Positions 12,401 to 22,429 of a stretch of 64,000 bases of DNA are shown here, one piece after another (the first letter of the stretch is position 1; every line of letters begins with the position of its first letter). The notes beneath the pieces are model-generated. The model was given only the letters and a program-made list of their open reading frames with translations, searched no databases and was not told the origin of the DNA. Origin of the DNA: Arion vulgaris (taxonomy: Eukaryota > Mollusca > Gastropoda > Stylommatophora > Arionidae). The DNA is taken from NCBI GenBank assembly GCA_020796225.1, contig CM036753.1, positions 77,360,941-77,424,940 of the forward strand. Reading direction: 5' to 3'. Position numbers and translations under genes: made by a program.

Positions 12401-15149
12401 CTGAGATCTTCCTGTGTAAGAAAGAGATTGGAGCAAACACGGTTACTCACGAAAATGCAATGATGATGGTCCTATCAATCAATCAATTGTCATAATATTT
12501 AGCAAGTGTACTATTATGAATTATTTTTTCTATGTGGATGGAAAAGGGGTTACCATATTAAATAAAACCATCTACTAATATTCAATAATTGAATGAAATG
12601 AATTTAAAATATTCTAATTAATAACAATATGGAAACTGTCTATGACTAATATTTTATTTTAGTGGCATATTATTTTTTAATCCATCCTCAAAATAATATT
12701 TCTCTATAACTGAACATATAAGTTGGCACAGATAAGTTGGCACAGATGTGTTGGCACAATAAGTTGCACAGATGAGTTGGCACAGATGAGTTGGCACAGA
12801 TGATTATAGACACTAACAACTGCAAGTCCATATTGTTGCTAACCAGTTCTATTATTGATTTTCTTCTATGCTATATTACACTGCCCTGTGTCTTTTTTGT
12901 TGTTGTCTTATGCTCTCTTTTGAACAAATATTTTCTGTTGTTATAATATGAAAATCATGGTATATCCTTTACAGGACTTTGCCATCAACCGCAGTAAATG
13001 AATCGTCAATTTTCTAGGCACCACTTATATGTTCAGTAGTTTGCCATTGCTTTCTGAACGGTGAGGTCTATTTTACCGTTTGTAAAAATCCTCGCTGATA
13101 AGTTTGCTTCAAACTGCCCGCCATGGAGTCTGAACCAGGTACGCTTGGGTTGTTATTGAGCTCACTACCACTTACGCTACAGAGACCCACAATATGTTAC
13201 AATATACCCACCCCATTATGAACTAATACAACAACTGTCTCCTCCAGATCTGCATCATATATTTCCTAAGTGCACTATTCTCACTCAGTTATTCCTCATT
13301 CTTATTTTTATCTCTCCCCGTTATTCCTGACATTTTTGATACCCCATTCTTGTGCAATCTCCAATAACCTTTTCTGCTCCCAACAAATCTCCAATTCCGT
13401 TTATTTCATGTCCAGAATTTACTTCTATATGCATATGACAGAATTTCCTATATATAACACAAAAAACTCTTTTCTTTTTTATATTGATAAGAAATTGTTG
13501 TATATGACAACGATGATTATCATGTTTTCTTTGCTCTGAGTTGACTTTCTTCTTTCACCTCAATTGTCATGTTATACTTAACAATAATGATGTTTGTATG
13601 TAAATTATCATCTTTCAATTCACAGAAATTCTAATGGAAAAGAGGAAACAGAAGATGTGCACCATTTTAAGTAAGTTTCTATTATCATATACATATATGA
13701 AATCTGATAATTAAAAGCAAAAGGAGCTGTTGTAAAACTGAAGAAAAAAAAGCCAGTTATAAAACAGTTATACAAAGTTATACTTACTCAAAGATACAAT
13801 ACAATTTAAAGAAACCAAGACATTTGTCAATAAGTCTTAATGAGGGTAAATTATGATAGAGCAAAATAATCTCTGAGGGCCACAGAGATGTGGTTTTACA
13901 GAAGAATGTGAGAATCCCTTGGACTGCTAAAATGACTAATGTGGAATTGTTGAATAAGGTCAAGACACAGAGAAAACTTATTGTCAATATAGCAAAGAGC
14001 AGTCATCATTTTTTGGTCATGTGATGAGAAAGGGAGGTTTCTTCTTCTTCTGCACTCTCACTAGATTTGGATTTCAGATTCTCTAATAAACGCTGCCTCA
14101 GATTATCAGCCACGCCATACATTTTGTTCTTGGACGCTGGTGTAAGTGGGTCACCTTTTTCTTCTCAAGTCTGCATACTGGGGCAGTTCTGTAGGATATA
14201 ATTCCTATGATTTCTGCTTCCTTGTTTGTGCTGATCTCTTCCTGCAGTAAATTTTGGTCACCCACGAGATGGTAGGTTTGACATTCTTACTGCATGGCTA
14301 AATCTCAGAGGCAAATTGGCGACCGTAGAATCCGTTATCCCATTCCTCATTGTGAGGGGTCGTTGTACCATGATATACGCCTTAAGGCCTGGTGCATCCG
14401 TTTTTCTGCAAGCATTTGTTTCGGGTTAGCATTCCCTAGCGGACACATGCATCCGATTTCAGCCAAACCTCTTTAGTCGCCTCTTACGACATGCGTGGCA
14501 GGTAACCGTTGTTCTATTCTTTACACCCCAAATTTGGACCCCGGTAACCTCTCGGGTGGAAAGGGAGATTAAGAACACATTGTAGCAACCGCTAACATCA
14601 AGGTTAGATGAGACAGGAAGACAGAGAAAATTTTGGATAGCCTGACTTCATGGCACGGAAGAGCATGAACATCTGAGATGATAGCAAACACCAGAAATTT
14701 GTGGAGATCCATGATCGTCTAAGGCAGCCGGCTTGACACCTGATGATGAATATAATAATCATTAAAAATATATTTTCTAAACCTATTAAACATAGTCAAT
14801 AAACAATTCAGTTATTCTAGTAATTTTTCTTCCTTTCTGCTTATATATGTGCTATAAAATATTGGTCTCACATTTTAAAATTTTGTTGGTGTTTACAAAA
14901 TTAAAGCTGCTTAAAGTGACCAATGCAGATGTCAATATGATTCTCAGTCTCCTAACACATTCTGCAAATATATCCCTTCTTTGGTATATCAGTATAATAG
15001 CCTGCTTCAGTACATCAGTCCAAAGCATATTATAACAGGGATTGTTATATTGGTTGTATAGTACATTTAACAACAAAATATTCCTACTTTTTCTCTATTG
15101 CAGAAATAAAGTGTTCCATGCTGATATGCCAGATGGTATAAAGAAATAG
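459..15149 (+). CDS. PROM: Prominin (CD133-like), 3' part of gene, 9 exons
   Basis: Pentaspan cholesterol-binding glycoprotein of membrane protrusions, by family. Exons: 459-551, 1503-1577, 2182-2244, 3516-3602, 8957-9025, 9959-10051, 12040-12158, 13626-13670, 15104-15149. All have AG/GT borders. The first seven junctions are phase 0 and the last two phase 2, which is self-consistent. They give 229 residues. The first six exons are a charged, helical extracellular-loop sequence (SIRSIGAVLE, NIEQNLSSNA, EARLTKIVDTF) ending in the family-like EIGKCLPLWNLY motif. The seventh has the last membrane span (GGWWCAIGWTTFFL) followed by KHFRRI, like the KxxRRM after TM5 in vertebrate prominins. A short polar tail ends in DGIKK and TAG at 15147-15149. 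The 5' exons lie outside the window. An extra exon in the long 3603-8956 intron cannot be excluded. Family assignment is firm; paralogue is not assigned. Confidence 0.88.
610..1015. repeat. Tandem satellite, TTACTTAGTACCATA-type unit
   Basis: Degenerate AT-rich array in a prominin intron built from TACTTAGTACCATA and TACTTAGTACTAG variants, with spacing of roughly 13-25 bp. The array decays after about 850. It starts ~60 bp after the exon at 459-551. Confidence 0.8.
1190..1335 (-). mobile_element. SINE family B head (decayed)
   Basis: The reverse complement contains AGCAATAGCATAGGGGCTAG followed by a region ending TTCCCCAGTAATAATGG. This resembles the head of the family B copies at 21170-21310 and 44231-44460. 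Boxes are weak, so this is a low-confidence assignment. Confidence 0.4.
2371..2900 (-). mobile_element. LINE 3' end (family LD), RT C-terminus
   Basis: The reverse complement encodes a typical LINE RT tail: a KKRRWKYLGNVLR motif, then VGKRKHGRPKTTL. The copy ends in a (TTAG)n tract (its tail reads CTAA on its own strand). It is nearly identical over the terminal ~240 bp to 61205-61445. It is 5'-truncated and broken by stops, and lies inside a prominin intron. Confidence 0.78.
3085..3345 (+). mobile_element. SINE family A copy
   Basis: The head has a tRNA-like B box region (GGTCATGGGTTGGAATTC) and a body with GTTGCTGGAGCTATAGAG and CTCTTGGCATGTGGCATGC. The same head and body occur at 59928-60150, where the B box is the canonical GGTTCGAATCC. 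The copy is diverged and lies in a prominin intron just before the exon at 3516. Confidence 0.65.
3890..4124 (+). other. Unassigned open segment interrupted by a transposon
   Basis: The sequence before the element at 4127 and the sequence after it (6309-6440) join in one frame if one TA copy is removed, reading through the target site for about 60 residues before a stop. I do not recognise the product. It could be an older repeat or a gene relic. It is not part of the prominin exons. Confidence 0.25.
4127..6306 (-). mobile_element. Tc1/mariner-superfamily transposon, DD83E type, 2.18 kb
   Basis: It is bounded by TA target duplications (4125-4126 and 6307-6308). The terminal inverted repeats are about 105 bp (4127-4231 and 6202-6306), nearly perfect, beginning TAGTCTGTCCATTAATTCG. 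It carries one broken transposase on the - strand (4604-5836). The TIR halves being almost identical suggests a fairly recent insertion. The long gap between the second D and the E resembles the lineage reported as DD82E/Sailor, which I recall as found mainly in aquatic animals. That name is an inference. Confidence 0.88.
4604..5836 (-). pseudogene. Tc1/mariner transposase, frameshifted (DD83E)
   Basis: Cuts and joins transposon ends in the nucleus, by family. Visible parts in order: N-terminal helix-turn-helix region with ALGLNRESFSRWI, first catalytic D in VYLDESLVNAHH, second D in VMDNASYHN, and E in PPYHAHLNPIELVWAKVK. I count 83 residues between the second D and the E. The start is taken as the ATG at 5834-5836, before QKVTVLLYQHFRRES. 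The end is the TGA at 4604-4606, after SLDSG. Lesions: an in-frame TAA after GLIFQ, a frameshift just before the second catalytic D, and another after WAKVKG. The protein is therefore not made as one piece. Confidence 0.82.
6480..7960 (-). mobile_element. LINE 3' half with RNase H and C-terminal Cys/His motif
   Basis: The 6644-7429 frame gives an RNase H core: E in EADIHAIEAAL (read across the frame change), D in IFMDSMSALQAL, and HSNTPGNDKADRLA. It is followed by a CQLCAHHHETVHHHLFKC zinc-knuckle-like motif typical of Jockey/I-group LINEs. Upstream (7571-7939) is the linker after RT. The expected D-G-S strand of RNase H is broken by a TGA (D-stop-SAFK near 7570), and a frameshift separates it from the rest. 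It is a dead, 5'-truncated copy in a prominin intron. Outer borders are approximate. Confidence 0.82.
8060..8860 (-). mobile_element. LINE reverse transcriptase fragment
   Basis: Reverse-strand frames give a decayed motif C (HCMTCTLQMTLLFMSS, for the usual LHDLHFADDT), then GLKINTG.TYILTNDSNHL. A second frame gives the YLDSVTLQDGTEEAMKARFG stretch that follows RT motif E in many LINEs. Stops and frame changes make it a relic. It ends ~100 bp before the prominin exon at 8957. Confidence 0.7.
10377..10667 (+). mobile_element. Half copy of TTAA hairpin MITE
   Basis: It begins after TTAA (10373-10376) with GGGGGGACTCTGGTCTTGAA and follows the left arm of the hairpin element at 38061-38704 (shared GATTATGACTTAGAATAGTA) as far as CAAAAAAGCT. 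The right arm is missing. It abuts a decayed copy of a prominin exon. Confidence 0.75.
10668..10990 (+). pseudogene. Decayed duplicate of prominin exon 9959-10051 and its intron
   Basis: The segment parallels 9959-10380: TGGAACCTC, TATGGAG, GGAGCACTGGTAA-like, then AATTAGTACAAATAA and GTACTAAGAC in the same order. The exon part has several small deletions and a frame-breaking TGA, so it cannot be spliced into a working message. It is either an old tandem duplication split by the MITE or an assembly artefact made from an uncorrected read. Confidence 0.75.
11057..11186 (+). repeat. Direct repeat, left copy (~128 bp)
   Basis: Starts AGTACAAAG and contains AAAGTAGTCAATGGTAT. The partner copy is 11446-11572. 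The two flank a retroposon at 11187-11445. Confidence 0.8.
11187..11445 (+). mobile_element. SINE-like family D copy
   Basis: Shares CCTAGTAAATAAAA, CACTCTTAGGCTCAGAT and AAGTGGTCRATAYGGAGC with the reverse complement of 40620-40800. It ends in GAAGAAGAAGAAAA. Its 3' end also resembles that of family E copies. No clear tRNA boxes. Confidence 0.65.
11446..11572 (+). repeat. Direct repeat, right copy
   Basis: Second copy of 11057-11186, immediately after the poly-GAA tail of the family D element. About 80% identical by eye. Confidence 0.8.
12228..12489 (+). mobile_element. SINE-like family F copy
   Basis: Shares CCTCGCCGGTGCTGCAGAG, GAGATCTTCCTGTGTAAGAA and ATGATGATGGTCCTAT with 47745-48007 and with the reverse complement of 48536-48665. 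It ends in an (AATC)n tail. It sits in the intron after the membrane-span exon of prominin. Confidence 0.75.
12718..12801 (+). repeat. Short minisatellite, unit GTTGGCACAGATGA
   Basis: About six tandem copies of a 14-15 bp unit with small deletions. Confidence 0.85.
12955..13190 (-). mobile_element. SINE family C copy
   Basis: On the reverse strand the head has an A box (TAGCGTAAGTGGTAG) and a B box (GGTTCAGACTCC), so it is tRNA-derived. The body reads ACGGTAAAATAGACCTCACC then AGTGGTGCCTAGAAAA. Other copies: 15408-15657 (-) and 29505-29765 (+). Confidence 0.8.
13745..14750 (+). mobile_element. LINE RT C-terminal fragment, split by a SINE-like insertion
   Basis: The left part (to 14036) reads toward FFGHVMRKGG. 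The right part (from 14568) continues with the usual RKxEKILDSLTSWHGRA and LWRSMI stretch of LINE RT tails. A family E element at 14037-14558 interrupts it, flanked by GAAAGGGAG on both sides (14028-14036, 14559-14567). The fragment covers the prominin exon-free part of the last intron. Confidence 0.75.
14037..14558 (-). mobile_element. Family E retroposon, long form (522 bp)
   Basis: Target duplications of at least 9 bp (GAAAGGGAG) fix both ends. On its own strand it starts CCCGAGAGGTTACCGGGG and has a head with CATGTCGTAAGAGGCGACTA and GGTTTGGCTGAAATCGGATG. It ends in GAAGAAGAAGAAA. The copy at 18993-19510 is the same length and type. It has no coding frame and no obvious tRNA boxes, so it is a non-autonomous retroposon. 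Confidence 0.85.
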
Positions 15150-15326
15150 TTTTGGCAGAAAACATCTAGTCCAATGAACAACTGTATAAGCCAGCTAATG
15201 GAAGGGGAAAAACAACTAATTTAATGAACATGCAAATGCAAGAACAGCCGAATAAGATCAGCAACAATTTTGAAGGGAGAAATTCATTACCTTTACAAGA
15301 AAAAACTAAAGCCAAAATGCTGTGTA

Positions 15327-15332
15327 AATAAA
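15327..15332 (+). promoter_or_regulatory. Candidate poly(A) signal of prominin
   Basis: AATAAA about 180 bp after the stop codon. Not tested for a downstream GT-rich element. Confidence 0.45.
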
Positions 15333-15407
15333 TTATTACAAATGTATCTATAGTGATAAATACTGCAATTTGTTTAATACTGAGAATTATATATAAACGT
15401 CTATATA

Positions 15408-15657
15408 TATGAAAATGAAAATCGTGGCATATAAGTTACAGGACTTAGCCATCAACAACAGTAAACAAGTCATCGATTTTCTAGGCACCACTTATACGTT
15501 CAGTAGTTTGCCTTTGCTTTTTGAACGGCGAGGTCTATTTTTATCGTGCGTAAAAATCTAAGGGAACTAATTTGCTTCCAAACTTGCCCACCCCAGATTT
15601 TGAATCAGGTACGCTTGGATTGTAATCAAGCTCACTACCGCTTAAGTTACAGACACT
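15408..15657 (-). mobile_element. SINE family C copy
   Basis: Reverse complement: tRNA-like head TAACTTAAGCGGTAGTGAGC with a decayed B box (GATTCAAAATC), the same body as 12955-13190, and a TTTCATTTTCAT tail. It lies just 3' of the prominin poly(A) candidate. Confidence 0.8.
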
Positions 15658-15661
15658 CCCT

Positions 15662-15685
15662 TCTCTCTCTCTCTATAAAAAATTT

Positions 15686-15742
<57 letters not shown>
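15662..15742. repeat. (CT)n then (TA)n microsatellite
   Basis: Simple repeat: a short CT run followed by about 50 bp of alternating TA. It also produces spurious Tyr-Ile open frames. A second TA tract lies at 16020-16070. Confidence 0.95.
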
Positions 15743-15747
<5 letters not shown>

Positions 15748-16030
15748 TTGCCTTTTACCCGGTTGGGGCATAGGCCCTCAACCAATTCATGCCAAGTCTT
15801 CCTATCTCTAGCTATCTCCTGCAGCTCCCTCCAGCTCTTCTTTATGTTGTTGACCTCCGCTTCCAAATCTTGTCTCCATGTATTTCTCTGCCTCCCCTTC
15901 TTTCGCTGTCCCTGCAGATTCCAGGCAAGGACCCTTGTTATATTCCCCTCCGGTTTTAGCAAAGTGTGTCCTATCCCGCGCCAGCTCTTTTTAACCTGTT
16001 CGTTCACTAGAATCTGTCTTGATATATATA
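15743..16030 (-). mobile_element. LINE RT C-terminal fragment
   Basis: Reverse strand: KKSWRGIGHTLLKPEGNI, then NTWRQDLEAEVNNIKKSWRE and ARDRKTWHELVEGLCPNR, the typical end of a LINE RT. It is related to 57640-57775. It is 5'-truncated, and both ends run into TA tracts. Confidence 0.82.
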
Positions 16031-16439
16031 TATATATACAAATATATATATTTATATACAAATATATATTTATGAACATCAAGATTCAGTCTTTCATATT
16101 GTACTTTGTATGTCATTTCTCTTGCTAAATCTGCATTTTCTACTAAATACTTATGAACTTTTGTATATACCTTTGTTTGGTGAATGAAACAAAGGTCTCT
16201 TTTTTTTGCATACCAAACATTGTGGCTTCCAATTATTTCTTCAACTTGAAAAACAAGAACATTGTATTTTAATTTCATCTGCAAATAGAAACTTTTACGT
16301 TTTTCTTTTTTTGTGTGTCTTATTTCTTTAATTTTGTTTAAAAGCTGGACAAACCACAATTTTTGAAATGCAGACAGGTGTTTAATTTTGATGTGGACTG
16401 TCAAATCCAGATGGTATGGTCACCACAGTTAAGCTGATG

Positions 16440-17520
16440 ATTAGAAGCAATTTAAAAAAAACAATCTGATGAAAATGTATGTCCTTAAAAAAATTAGAAT
16501 ACATAACTCTTCTAAAAATAAGCTAGAAACATTGCAGGATGAAATGTAATAGTTGATATTTAAGCGACTTTAGCAGGAAGATGATTAATGTAAATCATTA
16601 TTATGAGGTTGCTATGCAACAATGTATTTGTAAATAATCTTTAAACTGCTAAAATAATATTTTGGGTTTATCAGGATAAATAAATTTCTACACAACCAAT
16701 CAATGTAGGACCACATAAATTAAATTGGACAAGTTTCAATAAGATAGTCAGGATCTGTATTAGTACCACTGGAACAAGGTATGGGGAGAAGATGACAATA
16801 TTTTACTTGCATTTCTGGTTGTATCTTTGATTGCTGTTTTTATTGTTGAGTCATTTACTGCTGATACCACATGAAATATTAAAACAAGTGTTTTTAATGT
16901 TTATAAAAAAATATTGCAGCATTGTATTTTGTGATTTCATCTAAAGAAAATGAATGTCCAAAATGTTACTTTATGTTGTAAAGGTATTATAGCAAGTTTC
17001 ATTTTTCAACTATTTTAAATTTATTTTGAATATTCAATAATTGCAAATGTACACATATTTCGATAAAATAAAAACAAAACAACCAGTTCTTGATTATAGA
17101 AAATATATTCCAATTTTAGGTATGTAATGTTAATTTACAATTAAATAGATGTTAAATACTGCAAACAATATTTAGGGTTGATTTAGTTGTAGGACACATT
17201 TGTGTTAAGACTTGTTTACATTATTACCTACTGCACATCTTACAGTTATTTTGCATATTGTTTACTTTGAACTGGGGTAACTAGTTGTGTTTAAAAAAAA
17301 AGTAATTGGAAGAAATACAAAAATAAGACTACCAAAGGATTGAACAACTACAATTATTTTCAGCAATTAACGAAATCCTATATGCTTTGTGGTACAAATC
17401 TACAGGGAAAAAACTTTTGAGTACAAGATAGCAAGAGTCAGAGGCACCATGACTATTTCTGAATTCATAGTGTGCGAATGAAAAAAGTTCCAAAGGGGAT
17501 AATTCTTGTCATATACTTCT
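16440..17520. other. AT-rich intergenic sequence, nothing recognised
   Basis: No frame with domain features, no tRNA and no repeat shared with the rest of the window was seen here. Confidence 0.5.
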
Positions 17521-17524
17521 AAAA

Positions 17525-17652
17525 TGTGTATCTGTATCACTACCACATAGAACTAACACTATCACATAGAGCTATCACTACCATAAGAGCTATCACTAAC
17601 ACATAGAGCTATCACTACCACATAGGACTATCACTACCACATAGAACTAGGC
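17525..17652 (+). repeat. Minisatellite, unit near CTATCACTACCACATAGAA
   Basis: Six to seven tandem units of ~20 bp with single-base changes. Confidence 0.85.
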
Positions 17653-17659
17653 AAGTTGG

Positions 17660-18980
17660 TTACCAGAAAATTCCATTAAGCACTAATGTTTTACCACCGA
17701 TGAACTTGTATCACTCCTTATTTCTTGCAGTAACAAACTCAAAATGAGCGTCTGATAACATTGATGCATTATCAGTTATGATTAGTGATGCTTCTCTCAA
17801 CTTAGATGAATCACTTTGATGACAGTTTCAAGCTGGAGACATTCTCTGACAGAGCTCACAATCTTCATTCATCATATCATGGTGTAGACCACAATCATGA
17901 ACAATCACTTCACTCTTGATGATGATTGAATGATTGGGAATAACACAAACGTTGTCTTTCAGCAGCAACTTCAAAATGCTGCACTGCAGACTCTTTACGA
18001 CTTTCTGTGGTCTTATCTTTGATGCAATTGTCATTTCCTCATCACATAGTAGATTGCATAGCAGAACTTTAATATTCCATCATACAGTCATTTGTGGTAT
18101 GTCCAATGAGCAAATCACACAGAAGTTCAACATCAGTGCTAAATGGTGCACTTTATGTATGTCATGCGAATACCACTTCAAAATGTCATTTGTCATTGTC
18201 CAATGTCATTTCTTGGACAAACCTAGAAAAGTGGGATTACTTTGGTGCACACAAACTATTTTGAAATGTAACTAGTTCAAGATCAGCATAACTGGGGACT
18301 TTTTATCACTGGTCAAGAGCTAGATAAATATAGCATTTATTATTTATCAACCAATTTGTTCTGATATAATCAAATATTCTCCTACCTTCTTTTGAATGAA
18401 TTGTGTTACATCAAAAGAAGACACAATGTTTATTTCAAATGTCAAATATTTGTTCTGATTCCCAAGAGAACCTACGTGTCATTACTGAAAAAATACTAAC
18501 ACACTGGTTACAATAGATGTCTCTGCTCTCATGGTATCCATAGATACGCTGTGCCATTCAACCTCTGAAAGTATCAGCAGCATACCTTTTACAAAGCAGC
18601 TCTGGTGACAATTCTGAATTGATCATAATTTCTAAAAGTCTGGGTCATTTTCAGCTGGATATAGGGAATCAACCATATCTGGAATTGAACCTTATACTCT
18701 AATGTTTAAATCTAGAGTACTGCTACTGTATTCTACTGACTACCTAAATGATACAAATAATGTACTTAAAGAGAGTATAGGTGATACGATGCAAGTAGGT
18801 GTTACAATTTGTAAGACACCTTTTACTTTTTTCCAAGTTTTCCGTCCAGAAATGTTCAACTTCAGCTGCTATATTGATATTAATTTTAATTATTGTATAA
18901 TATTGCAAACCTGCCAATTTTATTTATATACTTTGTGCTGTATTACCATAAAATGTACTATAAAATGTATGGTTTTTTCA
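17660..18980. other. Intergenic sequence, no convincing gene
   Basis: A 68-codon - strand frame (17828-18034) can be extended upstream to about 90 codons, but matches nothing I know and lacks splice or domain evidence. No repeat was recognised. Confidence 0.4.
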
Positions 18981-18992
18981 TGTTCAGAATTC

Positions 18993-19510
18993 TTCTTCTT
19001 CGCATTCTCACTAGATTCGAATTTCGGATTCTCTAATAAAGGCAGCCGTCTGCCTCAGATTATCAGCCATGCCATACAGTTTGTCTTGGATGCTAGTGTA
19101 AGTGGACCACCTCTTTCTTCTCAAGTCTGCATACTGGGGGCAGTTCTGTAGGATATAATTCCTATGATTTCTGCTTCCCGTTTGTGCCGACCTCTTCCGC
19201 AGTAAGTTTTGGCCACCCTCGTGATAGTAGGTCTGACATTCTTACTGCGTGGCTAAATCTCGAGGCAGATTGGTGACCATAGAATTCGTTATCCCATTCC
19301 TCATTGTGAGGGTCGTTGCACCATGTTATGCGCCTTACGGCCTGGAGCATCCGTTTTCTACAAACATGTGTTTTGGGTTAGCATTCCGTAGCGGACACAT
19401 GCATCCGATTTCAGCCAAACCTCCTTAGTCGCCTCTTACGACATGCATGGCTGGTAACAGTGGTTATATTCTTTAGACCCCAAATTTGGGCCCCGGTAAC
19501 CACTCGGGCG
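18993..19510 (-). mobile_element. Family E retroposon, long form (518 bp)
   Basis: Flanked by GTTCAGAATTC (18982-18992) and GTTCAGAGTTC (19511-19521), a target duplication with one mismatch. It matches 14037-14558 end to end, including the TCGTAAGAGGCGACTAAGGA head and the GAAGAAGAAG tail. Confidence 0.87.
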
Positions 19511-19521
19511 GTTCAGAGTTC

Positions 19522-20930
19522 AACCTCATCGATTGTGTTTTAAAAAATGTCAACAATATACAAAGTAGCAGTGTTATTACTGTTTGTAAAAATAATTATC
19601 TGACAGTCTACATTTTGTTGCCTTACTTGCCCAACAAGATATTGGCAGACTATTTTCTCAAGTATCAAACAACAGAACTGGAGGAATGTCATCTGGTACT
19701 GCTTGTGTTGGGAATGGTACAAGATAACTGTATGCAAATGTGTATGTCCATCACTCAGTTTTGGGCTTTGCTTATTTCAATGTTGCATTGATTTATGGTG
19801 TCCACAAGTCCAATGGTTCTATCTTTCATTTTTGAAGCCATATTCTCATTCAGAAACAGCATTGTATCAAGTTAGACATACAAAACACATCAATTTCTGT
19901 GGCCACTTTAACTTATTCTGTACTACCTGCCACAGGGTTGCGCCAAGATTATCTATTAAAATAACCCAACTGGCCACCACCCCTTCACCAAGCATTGTTT
20001 CTTGAAAAAATAGTGCTAAACTAACATCAACCCATTCTGATCCAATTTCCATTTTCTTATTTACAGCAAAGCTATCTATTTCTACTTCGTGGTACGATCG
20101 AGAGCTTGATAAAATTTGTTAATAGGATGACATTTATATATATATTTTTTCAAGCCGAAAATAGTTTTAAAAAAAACCCAATTAATTCAGGTTTTTCAAT
20201 TTAGTAGTGAATGTGTTAAACCTGTTATATCTGACAGATTTCTACATGGAGCTACAAAATGCTATAGCCACATTAAACAATTTTATTATTTGTCATGTCT
20301 CTCAGATTTAACTCAAAACTATCACTTTTTAAACTAGAAATAAATTAATCTAAATTACAATGAATTGTACAACAATAATTTTTTTAAAAACTGAGTTCAG
20401 TATGGAGAATTGATCTGTTTAACCATTGACTGTTGTAATTTGTTGAAAATTAAAAGATTCCCCTGATAAGTAAAATGGTATGGTTTAATTCCACACTATG
20501 TTAAAAATACATTAGTAGTAATAATAGTAGAGCCATGAGTGCATACAATACAAACATTTTGACACCCAAACCTTGAATAATGGGGGTCTCAATTGTAGTC
20601 AGATTCCTTTATTTTGACTTGTATACACAATATGTTGAATATACATTTCCCTAAACTACAACATTCTGTGTCAGGTCTAAATGTGTGTGTGTACCTTGAG
20701 GGCCGTCCAAATGCATAGTTAGTAATGTATTTATATAATTAATATATTAAAATAATTATTGTGGTGGTAAATTTATTTTATTTAGATAACATATTGAACT
20801 GCTGTGTTAAGTTATATGAAATGTTTGCTAATGTATAAAGCATTTATCATGCATGGACATTTTTGGCCCTTTCATAAGCTTAACATCTCTACGGACTCTA
20901 GTATATAAAGGTGCTTAATAAGGATTCTAA
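19522..20930. other. AT-rich intergenic sequence, nothing recognised
   Basis: Only short overlapping frames on both strands. No domain, tRNA or shared repeat was seen. A short TA/TG microsatellite begins at ~20956. Confidence 0.45.
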
Positions 20931-21169
20931 ATAACAGCCAAAAAGTAATGTTGGTATATATAATATATATATATATATATGTGTGTTTGTTATAGTTACA
21001 AGCTAAATAGTCAACAGGTTAGAGAGTCTGAAAAATTAGTTAGTAAAGAACTTGTTTTCATACCATCAGGTGTATTGGGGAATATGGTATTACATCTGTA
21101 CTTGACTTTGGTCAATGGCACATGATGATTGATGTTGTCAACATCGTGCTGGTCATCATTACTTCCCAA

Positions 21170-21312
21170 TGTTTCTAAGAGACTTGGTCCACTCGAGAGC
21201 CGTTATGGTAAACAAAATATGACTCCAACTATGAAGTGTGATCCTGGGACTATGCTCCTACAAAGCAAGTGCTCTAACTGCTATGCTATTGTGGCTCTCA
21301 AACAGTCAGTCT
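21170..21312 (-). mobile_element. SINE family B copy
   Basis: The reverse complement starts TTGAGAGCCACAATAGCATA and has AGCAGTTAGAGCAC and CCCAGGATCACACTTC. It matches the head of the copy at 44231. Head only; the body is lost. Confidence 0.65.
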
Positions 21313-21479
21313 AAAGACTGGTCATACAGTCATCAGATATCTCACCAATGTCCTGCCTCAGTGGCTCTCTTTAGGCCATCAGAAGCCTAAATCTGATGTT
21401 TGTGCATGACTGTTTAATGACAGTTGGTAAACAATTTGTGATGCATAAACATATGCTTGTGAAGCATGGACAATTAACA

Positions 21480-21870
21480 AGGCAGTGGATAAACATGGGC
21501 TTTTAAATTTAAATGTTACAGAAGAGTCCTCCGAGCGCATATCATGGACAGTGAAGAGAACAAATAGATATATCCAGAAAGAACTCGAGATCAAAGAAAA
21601 CTTGCTGATGCTACAAATAAGAAGCTTAAGTATTTTGGACGTACAAAATGACAATAAGGGTTGGAGAAGACCATTATGGAATGAGGCATCACAGCAAAGA
21701 GGAGAAAAGGAAGACCAAGGAAAAAACGGATTAAGGTGTAACTGATGATTTGAGCATGACGGCTGCAGAGGTGGGACATCTGACCTAAGAGAGAAATTCT
21801 GAAGGACTGTTAGGGTGGTAATGGTCTGCTCAGGACAAGCTATTTGATAATGATGAAACAGTTGGTTCAA
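21480..21870 (+). mobile_element. LINE RT C-terminal fragment
   Basis: Plus-strand frames give ERISWTVKRTN, a decayed YFG-RTK stretch (K-Y-F-G-R), then a GKRKRGRPR-like KRGRPRKK. This order is typical of LINE RT tails. Broken by frameshifts. Confidence 0.68.
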
Positions 21871-22429
21871 TTATTCTACATCTCTCTAGCTCACTGTGGA
21901 GCAAAGAAACCAGATCTCTGTAATTCTATTAGGCTTATTTGAAACTAAGATTGTTAAATGCAACATTTCTTCAATTTCTTTGTCTATAAGAAATCCCATT
22001 TTTAACTGCTGACTGCATATTTAGTGCAGCTTTTAATATTTATTTTTTCAATGTCCTTGTCAAATTAAGCAGAAACTCCAGAAACTATCTTTGATTATAA
22101 ATGTTCCATGGTATGGTTTTACATCATTAACAAAATATCTTTAATATAAAGAAATTGCATATTTTGTTTTCTGCCTGTGATCTCCATTTTGCTGTTTGTA
22201 CTATGATCTGGATTTGCTGTAGTATGTTTGCAGGTATTTCTCAATTGTCATTCCATCCTACCTAGTTTGTGCTTTTACATAACCATAACATGCTCAAAAC
22301 AAACCTTGATATCATTTCCTGTTTATTGCATCAACATTGTGTTATTTTCGTTTTTTATTCTGGAAGGCTGGCCTGAATGTTTGATAGTTATTGGTTATTA
22401 TTGGTTACTAAACCTACATCACTGCACTC

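Noticed and set aside
15690..16404. Tyr/Ile-rich frames and a 137-codon - strand frame
   Set aside because: The repeats come from TA tracts, and part of the frame is a LINE tail. The Lys-rich remainder matches nothing I know.
17828..18034. 68-codon - strand frame as a gene
   Set aside because: Extends only slightly upstream, no domain, no splice pattern, no repeat partner.
19867..20052. 61-codon - strand frame
   Set aside because: Short, unsupported, and opposed by other frames of equal length.
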